64,000 nucleotides of DNA. Origin: Solirubrobacter deserti. Its GTDB lineage: Bacteria; Actinomycetota; Thermoleophilia; Solirubrobacterales; Solirubrobacteraceae. This document shows positions 21,157 to 29,490 of the stretch, piece by piece (position 1 is the stretch's first letter; the number at the start of each line of letters is the position of its first letter). Where the stretch lies: NCBI RefSeq assembly GCF_003344625.1, contig NZ_QPKJ02000001.1, forward strand, positions 1,426,001 through 1,490,000, in the 5' to 3' direction. The notes under the pieces were generated by a model. It ran no database searches and was not told the DNA's origin. It was given only the letters and a program-made list of their open reading frames with translations. Position numbers and translations under genes: made by a program.

Positions 21157-23571
21157 TCAGGTGTGGAGGGCGGCCGCCAGGACGGGGCGCAGGTCGGGTG
21201 GGGCGTCTGCGATCGCCTGACGCAGCACGCCCTGTCCGCCATGGGCGGCCGGTTCGCCCTCGTCGACGAGCCCGAGGAGGAGGCGGACAAGCCCGTCGAG
21301 ATCGGGGACAGTGGACGTCTCGCGGCCAACGTCGATATCGACAGTCATAGACACCGGCGGGCCCGCCTCCGGGCGCGCGAGCAGCTCGCCGCGCAGCGCC
21401 TCGAAGGCGCGCGCCGCGTGCGGCGCGGACTCGTAGGCGAGCGCCAGCGCCGGCAACCACCCGCGTGTCCACTCGCGATGCATGTACGGCCGGACGATCG
21501 TGGCTAACGCCTCACGGACCGCGGCGTCCGAGGGCGCACGGCCGCCGGTGGCCAAGTCGACGATGACCTCGCCGCGACGGAGCTCCGGCGGTGCCAACAC
21601 GCCCGTCTCCCTCGCAGCGGCGAGGTGCCGGCGCGCGCGGGCCGGGTCACCGAGCATCAACGCACAATCTGAGGCCATCCGGTGCCGGACGGGCTCGGTG
21701 CTCGCCTCCTCCAGGACCGCTTCGTACAACGGCCGCGCGCGCTCCATGCCGTAGGCAATCGCCGTGCACTGGGCGACGAGCTCTCGCGCCCAGCGCGAAT
21801 CCGGGCTCATCTGGTCTGCGAGCAGCTCGCGCAGGCGGGCGTGGTCGCCACGGTGCAGAGCGTCGGCGGCGCGCACGGTCGCCGCCCAGGAGGGGTCCCC
21901 CACCGAGTCGATCACCTGCTCGCTGCGCTCGTCCAGCACGCCGTACCAGTTCATGCGCATGACCACGTACGTTTCCTGCAGCCACGGGTCGGCTTCGGCC
22001 TCGGCGAGCGCGCGCGCCGCGAGCGTGCACGCGGGTCCGGAGAGCGCGGCCGTGTCGCATCCCCACGCGAGATGCGCCGCGCGGTACGGATCGCCGGCGT
22101 CGTACAACGCCGCCGCCAGCAGCCACGGCAACGGCGCCCATCGCTCCGGCACCGGCTTGATGTCCGTCGCGGCACGCCGCGCGAGCAGCAGTCCGCGCAT
22201 GTACCCCGACTCGACGCACTGACTTGGGGCCACACGGAGCCCGTCGGACCCGATCCGGTCCAACGCCGCGAGCCCGTTGGCGACGGCCCGGTCGAGGGCC
22301 GTCTCCGGGGCACTGAAGGATTCGCTCCACCACGCTTCGGCGAGCCGGATCAGCCCGCCCACGGAGGGCCGCAACCGCTGCGCGGCCTCCTGAGCAGCCA
22401 GTGCCCCGCTGAGGTCCTCGCTCTCGGAGGCGAAGAACTGCGCTCTTTCGTAGAGGTCAGCCGCCTGCTCGACGCGATCCACGGAGCGTTGCGCCTCGGC
22501 TGCGAGCTCCGCCGCCGCGGCGTTCTGGAGCGCGGACGTGTCCGCGAGCGGCAGGTCCGCTGGGCTCAGCATGAGCAACCCGTCAGTGCGGTTGCAGGCC
22601 GCTGACACCTCGAGCGTCACGTAGCGGAACCGGCCGTCGGTTCGGACGTGCTGCTGGAGCCGCCAGTACCGCGAACGCTCCGGCGTGGCTTCGAGGCCGT
22701 CGAGCGCGTGATGGAGCAGGTCGCGAGCGCTGCTGAGGTCCCGCCCGAGCTCGAACTCGACCTGGGCGCGCAGCAGCAGCGCCTCGGGCTGCGACGGATC
22801 CAGCCGAGCGGCGACGCTCGCCGACCGTTCGGCCTGAGTGAGCGCGTCGGTGGCTTGATCGTGCGCGACGGCAACCCGAAGCCAGATCACCGTCTCAGCC
22901 ATCGCGGTGTCGATCATGCCGCCCTCCCGCCGCGTGCACGCCAGGGCTTCCTCCAAGCGTCCGCCGCCGTACAGCGCGAGCGCGCGGGCCGCCGCGACGC
23001 CCGGCACGTCGTCGTCGAGCCCGGCCAGCGCGTCGAGCGCGGCGTCGAAGCCGCCGTCGTCAATTGCCGTCAGCGCGTCCGCGACCGCGCGGGCCGCATC
23101 CGCCGTGCCGCCCGTGTCCGGCGCGGCGTCGAACAGGCGTCCCGCCTTGTGGGCGTCACCGCGCAGCATCAGGATGTGGCCCGCCAGCATCAGCAGCACG
23201 GAGCCGCCGTCCAGCGTGAGCGCCCGTTCGACGAGCCGGTCGATCGTGGCGTCGTCGATCTGCGTGACCGCTCGCCGCACACTGCCGCCGCGGAGCAGAT
23301 CGAGCGCAAACTCGGCCGGTTCCTCCGCTTCGTCCGGTGGAGCGGCGAGCGCGGCGGCGAACGCCTGGCCGAACGCGGCGTCGGGGCGGCGGTTCGCGCG
23401 CGCGCTCAGCAGCGCGAGGTGCCAGTGCACCTGCCAGCGGAGCGTGTCCTCGCCGGGGTCCTCGAGCGCCCGGCCGAGCTCGGCGATGGCGTCGTCGAGA
23501 CGGCCTTCCTGGTCCGCGAGGGCCAGCGCGAGCTCGACACGCGCGGCGCGCACGCTGAGTCGAGCGCTCAC
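21157..23571 (-). CDS. TPR-repeat protein of the EACC1/caspase cassette
   Basis: 804 residues, almost wholly alpha-helical, with repeated pairs of antiparallel helices typical of tetratricopeptide repeats, for example ARVELALALADQEGRLDDAIAE, PEALLLRAQVEFELGRD and ALDRAVANGLAALDRIG. No signal or membrane segment. The GTG start at 23571 overlaps the caspase stop by 4 bp (GTGA), so it is made together with the protease. A scaffold, sensor or substrate role is likely. The C-terminal 60 residues (VSMTVDIDVGRETSTVPD, then LVRLLLGLVDEGEP) form a small separate segment. Confidence 0.85.
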   Translation of the reverse strand: MSARLSVRAARVELALALADQEGRLDDAIAELGRALEDPGEDTLRWQVHWHLALLSARANRRPDAAFGQAFAAALAAPPDEAEEPAEFALDLLRGGSVRRAVTQIDDATIDRLVERALTLDGGSVLLMLAGHILMLRGDAHKAGRLFDAAPDTGGTADAARAVADALTAIDDGGFDAALDALAGLDDDVPGVAAARALALYGGGRLEEALACTRREGGMIDTAMAETVIWLRVAVAHDQATDALTQAERSASVAARLDPSQPEALLLRAQVEFELGRDLSSARDLLHHALDGLEATPERSRYWRLQQHVRTDGRFRYVTLEVSAACNRTDGLLMLSPADLPLADTSALQNAAAAELAAEAQRSVDRVEQAADLYERAQFFASESEDLSGALAAQEAAQRLRPSVGGLIRLAEAWWSESFSAPETALDRAVANGLAALDRIGSDGLRVAPSQCVESGYMRGLLLARRAATDIKPVPERWAPLPWLLAAALYDAGDPYRAAHLAWGCDTAALSGPACTLAARALAEAEADPWLQETYVVMRMNWYGVLDERSEQVIDSVGDPSWAATVRAADALHRGDHARLRELLADQMSPDSRWARELVAQCTAIAYGMERARPLYEAVLEEASTEPVRHRMASDCALMLGDPARARRHLAAARETGVLAPPELRRGEVIVDLATGGRAPSDAAVREALATIVRPYMHREWTRGWLPALALAYESAPHAARAFEALRGELLARPEAGPPVSMTVDIDVGRETSTVPDLDGLVRLLLGLVDEGEPAAHGGQGVLRQAIADAPPDLRPVLAAALHT

Positions 23572-25544
23572 GGTTTGACCTCACGTCGCAGCGGGCCCGC
23601 CCGGCCCACGGTCCTGCGACCAGCGGTTCGCGGCTCGGACTCGAACTCCGGCTCGGGCTCGGCCTGCGCGTTGGCGTCCTCGATCACGTAGTAGCCGGGG
23701 ACCCCGAAGGTTCGGCGCGACTCCTCGCCCACGCGGCTCGCGACGCGGTCCTTGGCGTAGTAGACCGCGTAGTCGAGCCGCTTGCCCTGGGTGACCGCGT
23801 CCATCAGCAGCAGCGTGAAAGTGTCCTTGCCGAGCGGGGGCACGAGCCGGGCGTGCGCGGCCGAGTGGCAGACGAAGATGACCGGTCCGAGCCCCGCCCG
23901 GGCCAACTCGCCCGCCACCTCGTTCGTGGCGCGGTAGGAGTCCGTGGACGGCCGCGCCGCGAAGGCGCTGAAGAAGATCAGGTCGAACTTGAGGTTGCGG
24001 CGCCGCAACTGGACGATCAGGTCCTGCACGCGCCGCCAGTCGGGGGCGTCTTCGCGCTCGGGCCAGAACGCCACCTCCACGCCGCCGGGCCGGCGTCGGA
24101 CGGGCAGGCACATCAACAGCAGCTTCGGCCGTTGCGCGCCGAGGGAATCCAGGACGCGTCCCCACTGCGCGTCCTCCGCGCGCGCGTCGAAGACGACGTT
24201 CAGCCCGACCATCTGCGTCAAGCCGTCCGCGACCCGACCCGCGGCATCCCCGAGCTGACCGCGTTGCGAGTTGACCAGGCCGACGGCGACCGGGCTCTTG
24301 ATCTCCGACGGCGGGGTCCCGACGATCACCCGCTCCACCAGCAACCCCGGCTGCAGCGCCATGGGCTGCGGTTCGGGGCGGATGTCGTCGTCGTAGCCCG
24401 GATCTGGCTGGTGATACAGGTACTCCCACGGATACCGCTGCATTCCACTCTCGTCCCGACCGTCGCCGAAGTGCAGCCGCAGCTTCAACAGGCTGCGGCT
24501 GGCCTCGGTCTCGTCGAGCGCGCGGATCCGCTCCTGCACGCCCGGCGGAAGCGCTCGCTCGAAGAGCGTGCTGCCGACGCAGTTCCAGGCGCGCCGGACC
24601 GCTCGCTGAGCCCACCGGTCGCTGTCGTAGTCAGGCACACGCACGACCGCGTCCGCGAGCTGGCTCATCCGCCGGACCGCCGACCACTGGTGGTCGTCGC
24701 GTCCCGACAGATCGATTGATTCCGGCTCGCCGGCGCTCGATTGAGCGACGACGGAGGCACGGTCGAACCGCAGCGTGATGGGGTCGATCCTCGGCTCCTC
24801 GTAGTCCACGAGCTCAGGACGGGAGACGCGGCTCGGGATCTCGCGTTTCGCCAGCGGCAGGGACCCCTGACTCCTGACGTTGCGCTGTGGGAGCGGGTCC
24901 AGCCGCGGCTGATGCTCGAGCAGCCGCGTGTAGACGGTCTCGAGCGTGACCATGCCATCGTCGGGACGGCCGGGTACCTCGGGGTCGAGGAGGATCGAGG
25001 CGAGCGCCGCTGTGAACGGGCTCGGCTCGTTGACGTCCTGGGAGTCCTTGGCGGGCTGGTTGCCGCCGCTGGCGAGGACGCCCGTTCCGGCGCCGAGCGA
25101 GTCGCTGATCTCGAGCGTGGCGCTCTTGTACGCGCCCGCGTAGCAGCAGTCAAGCACCACCACCGTGGAGCGCGCGCGGTTGCGGACCTGCAGCCACTCA
25201 CGCAGCTTCGCGGTGTCGAACCCGCGATAGGACTCCTGCTGGCTCGGCGTGTCGACGCCGCAGAGCGCCAACCGTCCCTCCTCGATTCGCGCGCCGTGGC
25301 CCGAGTAGTAGAGGACCATGTGATCGTCGGGGCCGTTGTGATCGATGAACTCGGCGATCGACGTCTGCAACTCGTTCCAGGTGGCGTTGCAGAGGACCTG
25401 AATCTCTTCGCACAGTCCGAACTTCGGGTCCTCGAGCGCCTCCTGCATCAACCGCACGTCATGGCGCGGCCCGTTCAACGGGGCGTACACGCCGGTCGGG
25501 TCCGCGTACTCCCAGTTCCCGATGATGAGCGCGCGGTGCGGCAC
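23568..25544 (-). CDS. Caspase-like protease fused to a divergent CHAT domain
   Basis: 658 residues. Residues 1-215 are a peptidase C14 caspase/metacaspase domain: His83 in YYSGHGAR and Cys134 in VLDCCYAG form the dyad. A middle region (about 270-400) contains LRLHFGDGRDESGMQRYPWEYLY, which matches the segment that usually precedes CHAT domains. Residues about 425-625 follow the CHAT order (VAVGLVNSQRGQ, KLLLMCLPVRR, FDLIFFSAFAAR, GPVIFVCHSAAH, LLLMDAVTQGKRLDYAVYYA), but the usual CHAT His motif is not seen. So one active and one possibly regulatory clan-CD domain are joined. GTG start at 25544, 6 bp after the EACC1 gene. Confidence 0.88.
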   Translation of the reverse strand: MPHRALIIGNWEYADPTGVYAPLNGPRHDVRLMQEALEDPKFGLCEEIQVLCNATWNELQTSIAEFIDHNGPDDHMVLYYSGHGARIEEGRLALCGVDTPSQQESYRGFDTAKLREWLQVRNRARSTVVVLDCCYAGAYKSATLEISDSLGAGTGVLASGGNQPAKDSQDVNEPSPFTAALASILLDPEVPGRPDDGMVTLETVYTRLLEHQPRLDPLPQRNVRSQGSLPLAKREIPSRVSRPELVDYEEPRIDPITLRFDRASVVAQSSAGEPESIDLSGRDDHQWSAVRRMSQLADAVVRVPDYDSDRWAQRAVRRAWNCVGSTLFERALPPGVQERIRALDETEASRSLLKLRLHFGDGRDESGMQRYPWEYLYHQPDPGYDDDIRPEPQPMALQPGLLVERVIVGTPPSEIKSPVAVGLVNSQRGQLGDAAGRVADGLTQMVGLNVVFDARAEDAQWGRVLDSLGAQRPKLLLMCLPVRRRPGGVEVAFWPEREDAPDWRRVQDLIVQLRRRNLKFDLIFFSAFAARPSTDSYRATNEVAGELARAGLGPVIFVCHSAAHARLVPPLGKDTFTLLLMDAVTQGKRLDYAVYYAKDRVASRVGEESRRTFGVPGYYVIEDANAQAEPEPEFESEPRTAGRRTVGRAGPLRREVKP

Positions 25545-25550
25545 GCGGCC

Positions 25551-25952
25551 TCACTCGCCGTTGAGCGTGTTTGCGACGACCGCTTCGAGCACCGCGTCGT
25601 CGACGTTCTCGGCGTCGATCGACAGCTTGCCCGAGCGGCTGGGCGCACCGTCCTGCTCGACCTCGTACTCGACATCCAGAGAGCGATGCTGGGGGCGCTT
25701 GTTGAGCCACGCCTTGAAGACCTCGGTGGCGGCCGTCAATGCGCCGCTGGATGCCAGTGGGATCACGATGTCCGTGATCACGCCCTTGTCCGAGGGTCCC
25801 GGACGGAGCTCAGCGTGATTCGGCAGCTCGCGGGCGAGCTCCCGCTCGACCTCGCCCGCTTCTTCACGGGCACGATCGTCGTCCTCAGCGAAGAACCTGC
25901 TCCGAGGCTTGACGTGGAGTCGAATGGTGCCCGTCTCGGGCGCGCCGGACAT
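25551..25952 (-). CDS. EACC1-like effector-associated constant component
   Basis: 133 residues. The core (DIVIPLASSGALTAATEVF, AWLNKRP, then a beta hairpin and SIDAENVDDAVLEAVVANTL) fits the EACC1 family described from actinobacterial biological-conflict systems, where it accompanies trypsin- or caspase-like effectors. The start ATG 25952 has a strong GGGAGG site six bases upstream; an upstream ATG at 25997 would place that site inside the gene. It is the first gene of the cassette. In the family it is thought to link signal recognition to the effector; its exact job is unknown. Confidence 0.8.
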   Translation of the reverse strand: MSGAPETGTIRLHVKPRSRFFAEDDDRAREEAGEVERELARELPNHAELRPGPSDKGVITDIVIPLASSGALTAATEVFKAWLNKRPQHRSLDVEYEVEQDGAPSRSGKLSIDAENVDDAVLEAVVANTLNGE

Positions 25953-26019
25953 GCCGTACCTCCCTCTCGACGATCCGCTGGATGCGGATGAGGCCATCCT
26001 CTCCGCGCTCGAGGCTGTT

Positions 26020-26025
26020 TGTCAA
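26020..26025 (-). promoter_or_regulatory. -35 box of the EACC1/caspase operon
   Basis: A perfect TTGACA on the minus strand, 68 bp before the EACC1 ATG, in a locally AT-richer stretch. A weak -10 candidate, GAGGAT, lies 18 bp downstream. The 115 bp between this operon and the ABC permease hold no gene. Confidence 0.45.
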
Positions 26026-26067
26026 GACTTCGCGTTTGATACAGAGATCCGGAGCGACAGTTGCGTC

Positions 26068-26778
26068 TCAGCGGCGCGGCTCCCAGCGGAAGCAGCGCCT
26101 GCTGACCTCGTAGCCGATCCCGGTCCACACGATCAGGCCCGCGGCGGGCGCGACGACGCTGCCGCCCTGCTCCCAGCCCTGGCGGACGAGGTCGGCGAGC
26201 CCGCCGCCGGGCGTCAGGTGCATCACCGTCGTGACCGCGTCGGCGGTGACCGACAGCGCCCACGCGGCGCTCGTGATCGCGGCCAGGAAGACCGGCGCGA
26301 CGGTCACCTGGGCGAGCTCGGCGCTGGCCGTGAACGCGGCGGTCGCGAGCGCGAGCGAGGCCGACATCACGCTGCCGAGCACGTACGCGGGCACGAGCGT
26401 CAGCGGCCGCTCGGGTAGCGGCGCGCCGAACGCGACCGCGCACGCCAGCAGGAGCACCGACTGCGCCCCGGCCAGGACCAGCAACGGCAGCAGGAGCCCG
26501 GCGAGGATCTGCGGGTCGCTCAGCTCGCCGCTGCGCAGCCGCTTGAGCACGAGCTGGCGGCGACGGGCGGCGAGCGAGGTCGTCGCCGTGGCGTAGACGC
26601 AGAACAGCATCACGAACACGAACTGCATCGCGACCACCCCGCCCCAGCTGCCGTCCTCCCCGTCGGCGGCGATCATCGCGCCGAGGGCGAGCGGGAGCAG
26701 CAGCGCCGTGGCGAGCACGAGCTTGTTGCGGCCGAGGATGCGGACTTCGGACAGGGCGAGGGCGAGCACGCGGTTCAT
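26068..26778 (-). CDS. ABC-2 type exporter permease
   Basis: 236 residues with six predicted membrane helices, starting MNRVLALALSEVRILGRNK, typical of ABC-2 permeases. The start overlaps the ATPase stop by 4 bp (ATGA). With the ATPase it should form an exporter, probably for a drug, lipid or peptide. The divergent kinase/regulator pair likely controls it. Confidence 0.92.
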   Translation of the reverse strand: MNRVLALALSEVRILGRNKLVLATALLLPLALGAMIAADGEDGSWGGVVAMQFVFVMLFCVYATATTSLAARRRQLVLKRLRSGELSDPQILAGLLLPLLVLAGAQSVLLLACAVAFGAPLPERPLTLVPAYVLGSVMSASLALATAAFTASAELAQVTVAPVFLAAITSAAWALSVTADAVTTVMHLTPGGGLADLVRQGWEQGGSVVAPAAGLIVWTGIGYEVSRRCFRWEPRR

Positions 26779-27656
26779 GCGATCACTCCGAGAAAGGCGT
26801 CTTCGAGCGTGCCGCCGCGGGCGTGCAGGCGCTCGAGGGTCAGGTCGTGGGTGTCCGCCCAGTTCAGGAGGCGGCGGAGGTCGCGCTGCAGGTGGTGGGT
26901 CTCGAGGACGAGCTCGCCGAGGCGGCCGTGCGTCCGGAGCGCGGCGAGATCGTCGGGGAGCGGGTGCGGCGGCGCACGGAAGGAGATCCGCGCGGGGAGC
27001 GCGGCGGAAACGTCGCCGAGCGAGCCGGCGCGGACGATCCGGCCGTCGCGCAGGATCGCCACGCGGTGCGCGAGCGCCTCCGCCTCCTCCAGGTAGTGGG
27101 TGGTGAGCAGGATTGTCGTGCCGGCGTCCACGAGCTCGCCGATCAGCTGCCAGGTACGGCGGCGCGACTCGGGGTCCAGACCCGTGGTGGGCTCGTCCAG
27201 GACGAGCAGGTCAGGGCTGCCGTGGATGGCGAGCGCGACCTCCAGCCGGCGTCGCTCGCCGCCGCTGAGCTGCTCCACGGCCACGTCGGCGCGGGCGGTC
27301 AGGTCGAGCCGCTCGAGGTCGTGGGCGACGTCGCCGGCGCGGCTGCCGAGCCGCGCCCACAGCTCGGCCGTCTCGCGCACGGTCAGCTCCCCCGCGAACC
27401 CGCCGTCCTGCAGCATCACCCCGGTCCGGCGGCGCACGGCCCGGCGCTCGGCGCGCGGGTCGTGCCCGAACACGCGGACGCGGCCACCCGCGGGCGCGTG
27501 GTGGCCCTCCAGCGCTTCCAGCGTGGTCGTCTTGCCCGCGCCGTTGGCGCCGAGCAGCGCGAACACCTCGCCCCGCTCGACGCTGAAGTCGACGCCGTCG
27601 ACGGCGGTGTGGGCGCCGTAGGTGCAGCGCAGGTCGGTCACTTCGATCACGGCCAT
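26775..27656 (-). CDS. ABC transporter ATP-binding protein
   Basis: 293 residues. Walker A GANGAGKTT, Q-loop region GVMLQDGGF, signature LSGGERRRLEVALAI, Walker B LLVLDEPTTGLD and switch His in LLTTHYLEEAE are all intact. After about residue 215 there is a C-terminal extension of the DrrA/NatA type. It energises the permease encoded just downstream. The 98-bp divergent region to the kinase gene carries phased TGTCA repeats that could serve both directions. Confidence 0.95.
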   Translation of the reverse strand: MAVIEVTDLRCTYGAHTAVDGVDFSVERGEVFALLGANGAGKTTTLEALEGHHAPAGGRVRVFGHDPRAERRAVRRRTGVMLQDGGFAGELTVRETAELWARLGSRAGDVAHDLERLDLTARADVAVEQLSGGERRRLEVALAIHGSPDLLVLDEPTTGLDPESRRRTWQLIGELVDAGTTILLTTHYLEEAEALAHRVAILRDGRIVRAGSLGDVSAALPARISFRAPPHPLPDDLAALRTHGRLGELVLETHHLQRDLRRLLNWADTHDLTLERLHARGGTLEDAFLGVIA

Positions 27657-27701
27657 GTCCAGCAGCCTGCCTGCGCGGGCGGGTCCTCGTTAGTGCCCGG
27701 T

Positions 27702-27727
27702 TGTCACCGGATGTCATGCGCTTGTCA
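27702..27727 (+). promoter_or_regulatory. Three phased TGTCA direct repeats
   Basis: TGTCA occurs at 27702-27706, 27712-27716 and 27723-27727, at 10- and 11-bp spacing, so all three lie on one face of the helix. They sit between the ABC ATPase and the histidine kinase, just upstream of the kinase -10 box. A NarL-type regulator commonly binds such repeated half-sites; the response regulator at 28888-29490 is the natural candidate. Confidence 0.5.
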
Positions 27728-27741
27728 TCCCGCGCGCGAGC

Positions 27742-27747
27742 TAGGTT
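27742..27747 (+). promoter_or_regulatory. -10 box of the kinase-regulator operon (leaderless)
   Basis: TAGGTT followed by seven bases and the ATG at 27755. No ribosome-binding site fits in between, so the transcript probably begins at or next to the start codon. Confidence 0.55.
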
Positions 27748-27754
27748 GCCCGGG

Positions 27755-28891
27755 ATGGACCGGACCGAGAACGGCCTGCAGTGGATGCGGCGGCTGACCC
27801 AGTGGACGCTCGCGAGCGTCGCGGGCCTCGTCGTGCTGATCCCGGCCGCCGATCTGTTCGCGCGTGACGACCTCGAGCCCTGGGCCGTGTCCGCCGCGTT
27901 CGTGGCGCTGGCGTTCGTGGGCTACGTGCAGACGCGGCTGCTGCTGGGCGGGATGGCGGGCCTGGACGCGGCACGGCGGTCGCTGCCGGTGGTGCTGGCC
28001 GCCGCGGCGGTCGCGCTCGTGCTGTGGGCCGCGCTGGTCGACGAGACGCGCTGGATGTGGGTGCTGCCGTTCTCCGGCGTCGTGTGCGGGGTGACGTTCG
28101 GCGCCGGGCCGCGCGGGCGCTGGCTGGTGATCGTGGCCGGGCTGGCGGCCGCGTTCGCGGTCGGCTGGGCCGCGACGGGAACGCCGGACGCGGGGCTCAG
28201 CGGCGTGTTCGTGCTGGCCTCGTTCGCCCTGGCCTGCCTCGCGCAGGTGTGGGTGTGGGACGTGACGCTGCGGCTCGACCAGGCGCGCGAGCAGGCCGGC
28301 GAGGTCGCCGTGCTGCGCGAGCGACTGCGCTTCGCGGGCGACCTGCACGACATCCAGGGCCACCAGCTGCAGGCCATCGCGTTGAAGGCGCAGCTCGCCT
28401 CGCGGCTGATCGGGCGCGACGACGATGCCGCGCGCCGGCACGCCGACGACGCGCACGCGCTGGCGCTGCAGGCGCTCAGTGAGACGCGCGAGCTCGTCCA
28501 GGGCTACCGGCGTGTAGGCCTGGCGACCGAGCTGGCCAACGCCGTCGGCATCCTGAAGGCGGCGGGCGTCGACGCCGAGGTCGAGGGCGCGCCCGAGACC
28601 GTCCCGGTCGCGCTGCAGCCGCTGTTCGGGTCGCTGGTGCGCGAGGGCGCCACGAACCTGCTCCGCCACACCCGCGCCGAACGCTGTGAGATCGCGGTCG
28701 AGCGCGACGGCGACGACGTGGTCGTGCGCGTGATCGACGACGGCGTCGCCCGCGTGGTCGTGCCCGACGGCGACGGGACGGGCGTCGCGGGCCTGCGCGA
28801 GCGCTTCGCGGCGGTCGGCGGCCGCGTGGAGGCGGCGCCGCTCGCGCCGCGTGGCTTCGAGCTCTGCGGCCGCGCGCCGCACCGGCCGTGA
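27755..28891 (+). CDS. DesK/NarL-type sensor histidine kinase
   Basis: 378 residues. Five or six membrane helices span about residues 17-168. The HisKA_3 dimerisation helix has the phospho-acceptor His198 in GDLHDIQGHQLQAIALK, and the HATPase domain shows REGATNLLRH (N-box) and GTGVAGLRERF. The membrane part, with almost no loops, suggests sensing within the membrane, as in DesK. Its 3' end overlaps the response regulator start (GTGA). It most likely reports membrane or antibiotic stress to the divergent ABC exporter. Confidence 0.93.
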   Translation: MDRTENGLQWMRRLTQWTLASVAGLVVLIPAADLFARDDLEPWAVSAAFVALAFVGYVQTRLLLGGMAGLDAARRSLPVVLAAAAVALVLWAALVDETRWMWVLPFSGVVCGVTFGAGPRGRWLVIVAGLAAAFAVGWAATGTPDAGLSGVFVLASFALACLAQVWVWDVTLRLDQAREQAGEVAVLRERLRFAGDLHDIQGHQLQAIALKAQLASRLIGRDDDAARRHADDAHALALQALSETRELVQGYRRVGLATELANAVGILKAAGVDAEVEGAPETVPVALQPLFGSLVREGATNLLRHTRAERCEIAVERDGDDVVVRVIDDGVARVVVPDGDGTGVAGLRERFAAVGGRVEAAPLAPRGFELCGRAPHRP

Positions 28892-29490
28892 TCCGGCTGC
28901 TGCTCGCCGACGACGAGGATCTCCTGCGCGAGGCGCTCGCCACGCTGCTCGAGCTCGAGCCGGACTTCACGGTCGTGGCGCAGGCCGGGAACGGGCGAGC
29001 GGCGGTCGAGCTCGCCGCCCAGCACGAGCCGGACCTGGTCGTGCTCGACCTCGAGATGCCCGAGCTCGACGGCGTGTCGGCCACGGAGGCGATCCTCGCG
29101 CGGCGGGCGGTCCCGGTCGTGCTGCTCACGCGGCACGCGCGGCCCGGCGTGCTGCGGCGCGCGCTCACGGCCGGCGCCCGCGCCTTCGTGCCCAAGACGA
29201 CGCCCGCCGACCGGCTCGCGCGGATCCTGCGCGACGTGCACGGCGGTGGCCGCTATGTGGACTCCGAGATCGCGGCCACCGCGCTCACCGAGGGCACGTG
29301 TCCACTCAGCGAGCGCGAGCTCGACCTGCTGCGCCACGTCCACGCCGGGCGCAGCGCGAGCGCCATCGCCGAGGTCGCGCACCTCGCCCCGGGGACGGTG
29401 CGCAACTACCTGTCCTCGGCGATGGCCAAGCTCAACGCGCCGACCCGCGCCGAAGCGGCGCGGATCGCCTACGAGGAGGGCTGGATCTAG
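28888..29490 (+). CDS. NarL/DesR-family response regulator
   Basis: 200 residues. Receiver domain 1-120 with Asp8/Asp9 pocket (LLLADDED), phospho-acceptor Asp54 (VVLDLEMPELDG) and Lys near 103 (FVPKTTPADR). LuxR-type helix-turn-helix at about 135-195 (LSERELDLLRHV, then GTVRNYLSSAMAKL). The GTG start at 28888 overlaps the kinase stop. It is the DNA-binding partner of the kinase. Its TAG stop shares a CTAG with the convergent phosphatase gene. Confidence 0.95.
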   Translation: MIRLLLADDEDLLREALATLLELEPDFTVVAQAGNGRAAVELAAQHEPDLVVLDLEMPELDGVSATEAILARRAVPVVLLTRHARPGVLRRALTAGARAFVPKTTPADRLARILRDVHGGGRYVDSEIAATALTEGTCPLSERELDLLRHVHAGRSASAIAEVAHLAPGTVRNYLSSAMAKLNAPTRAEAARIAYEEGWI

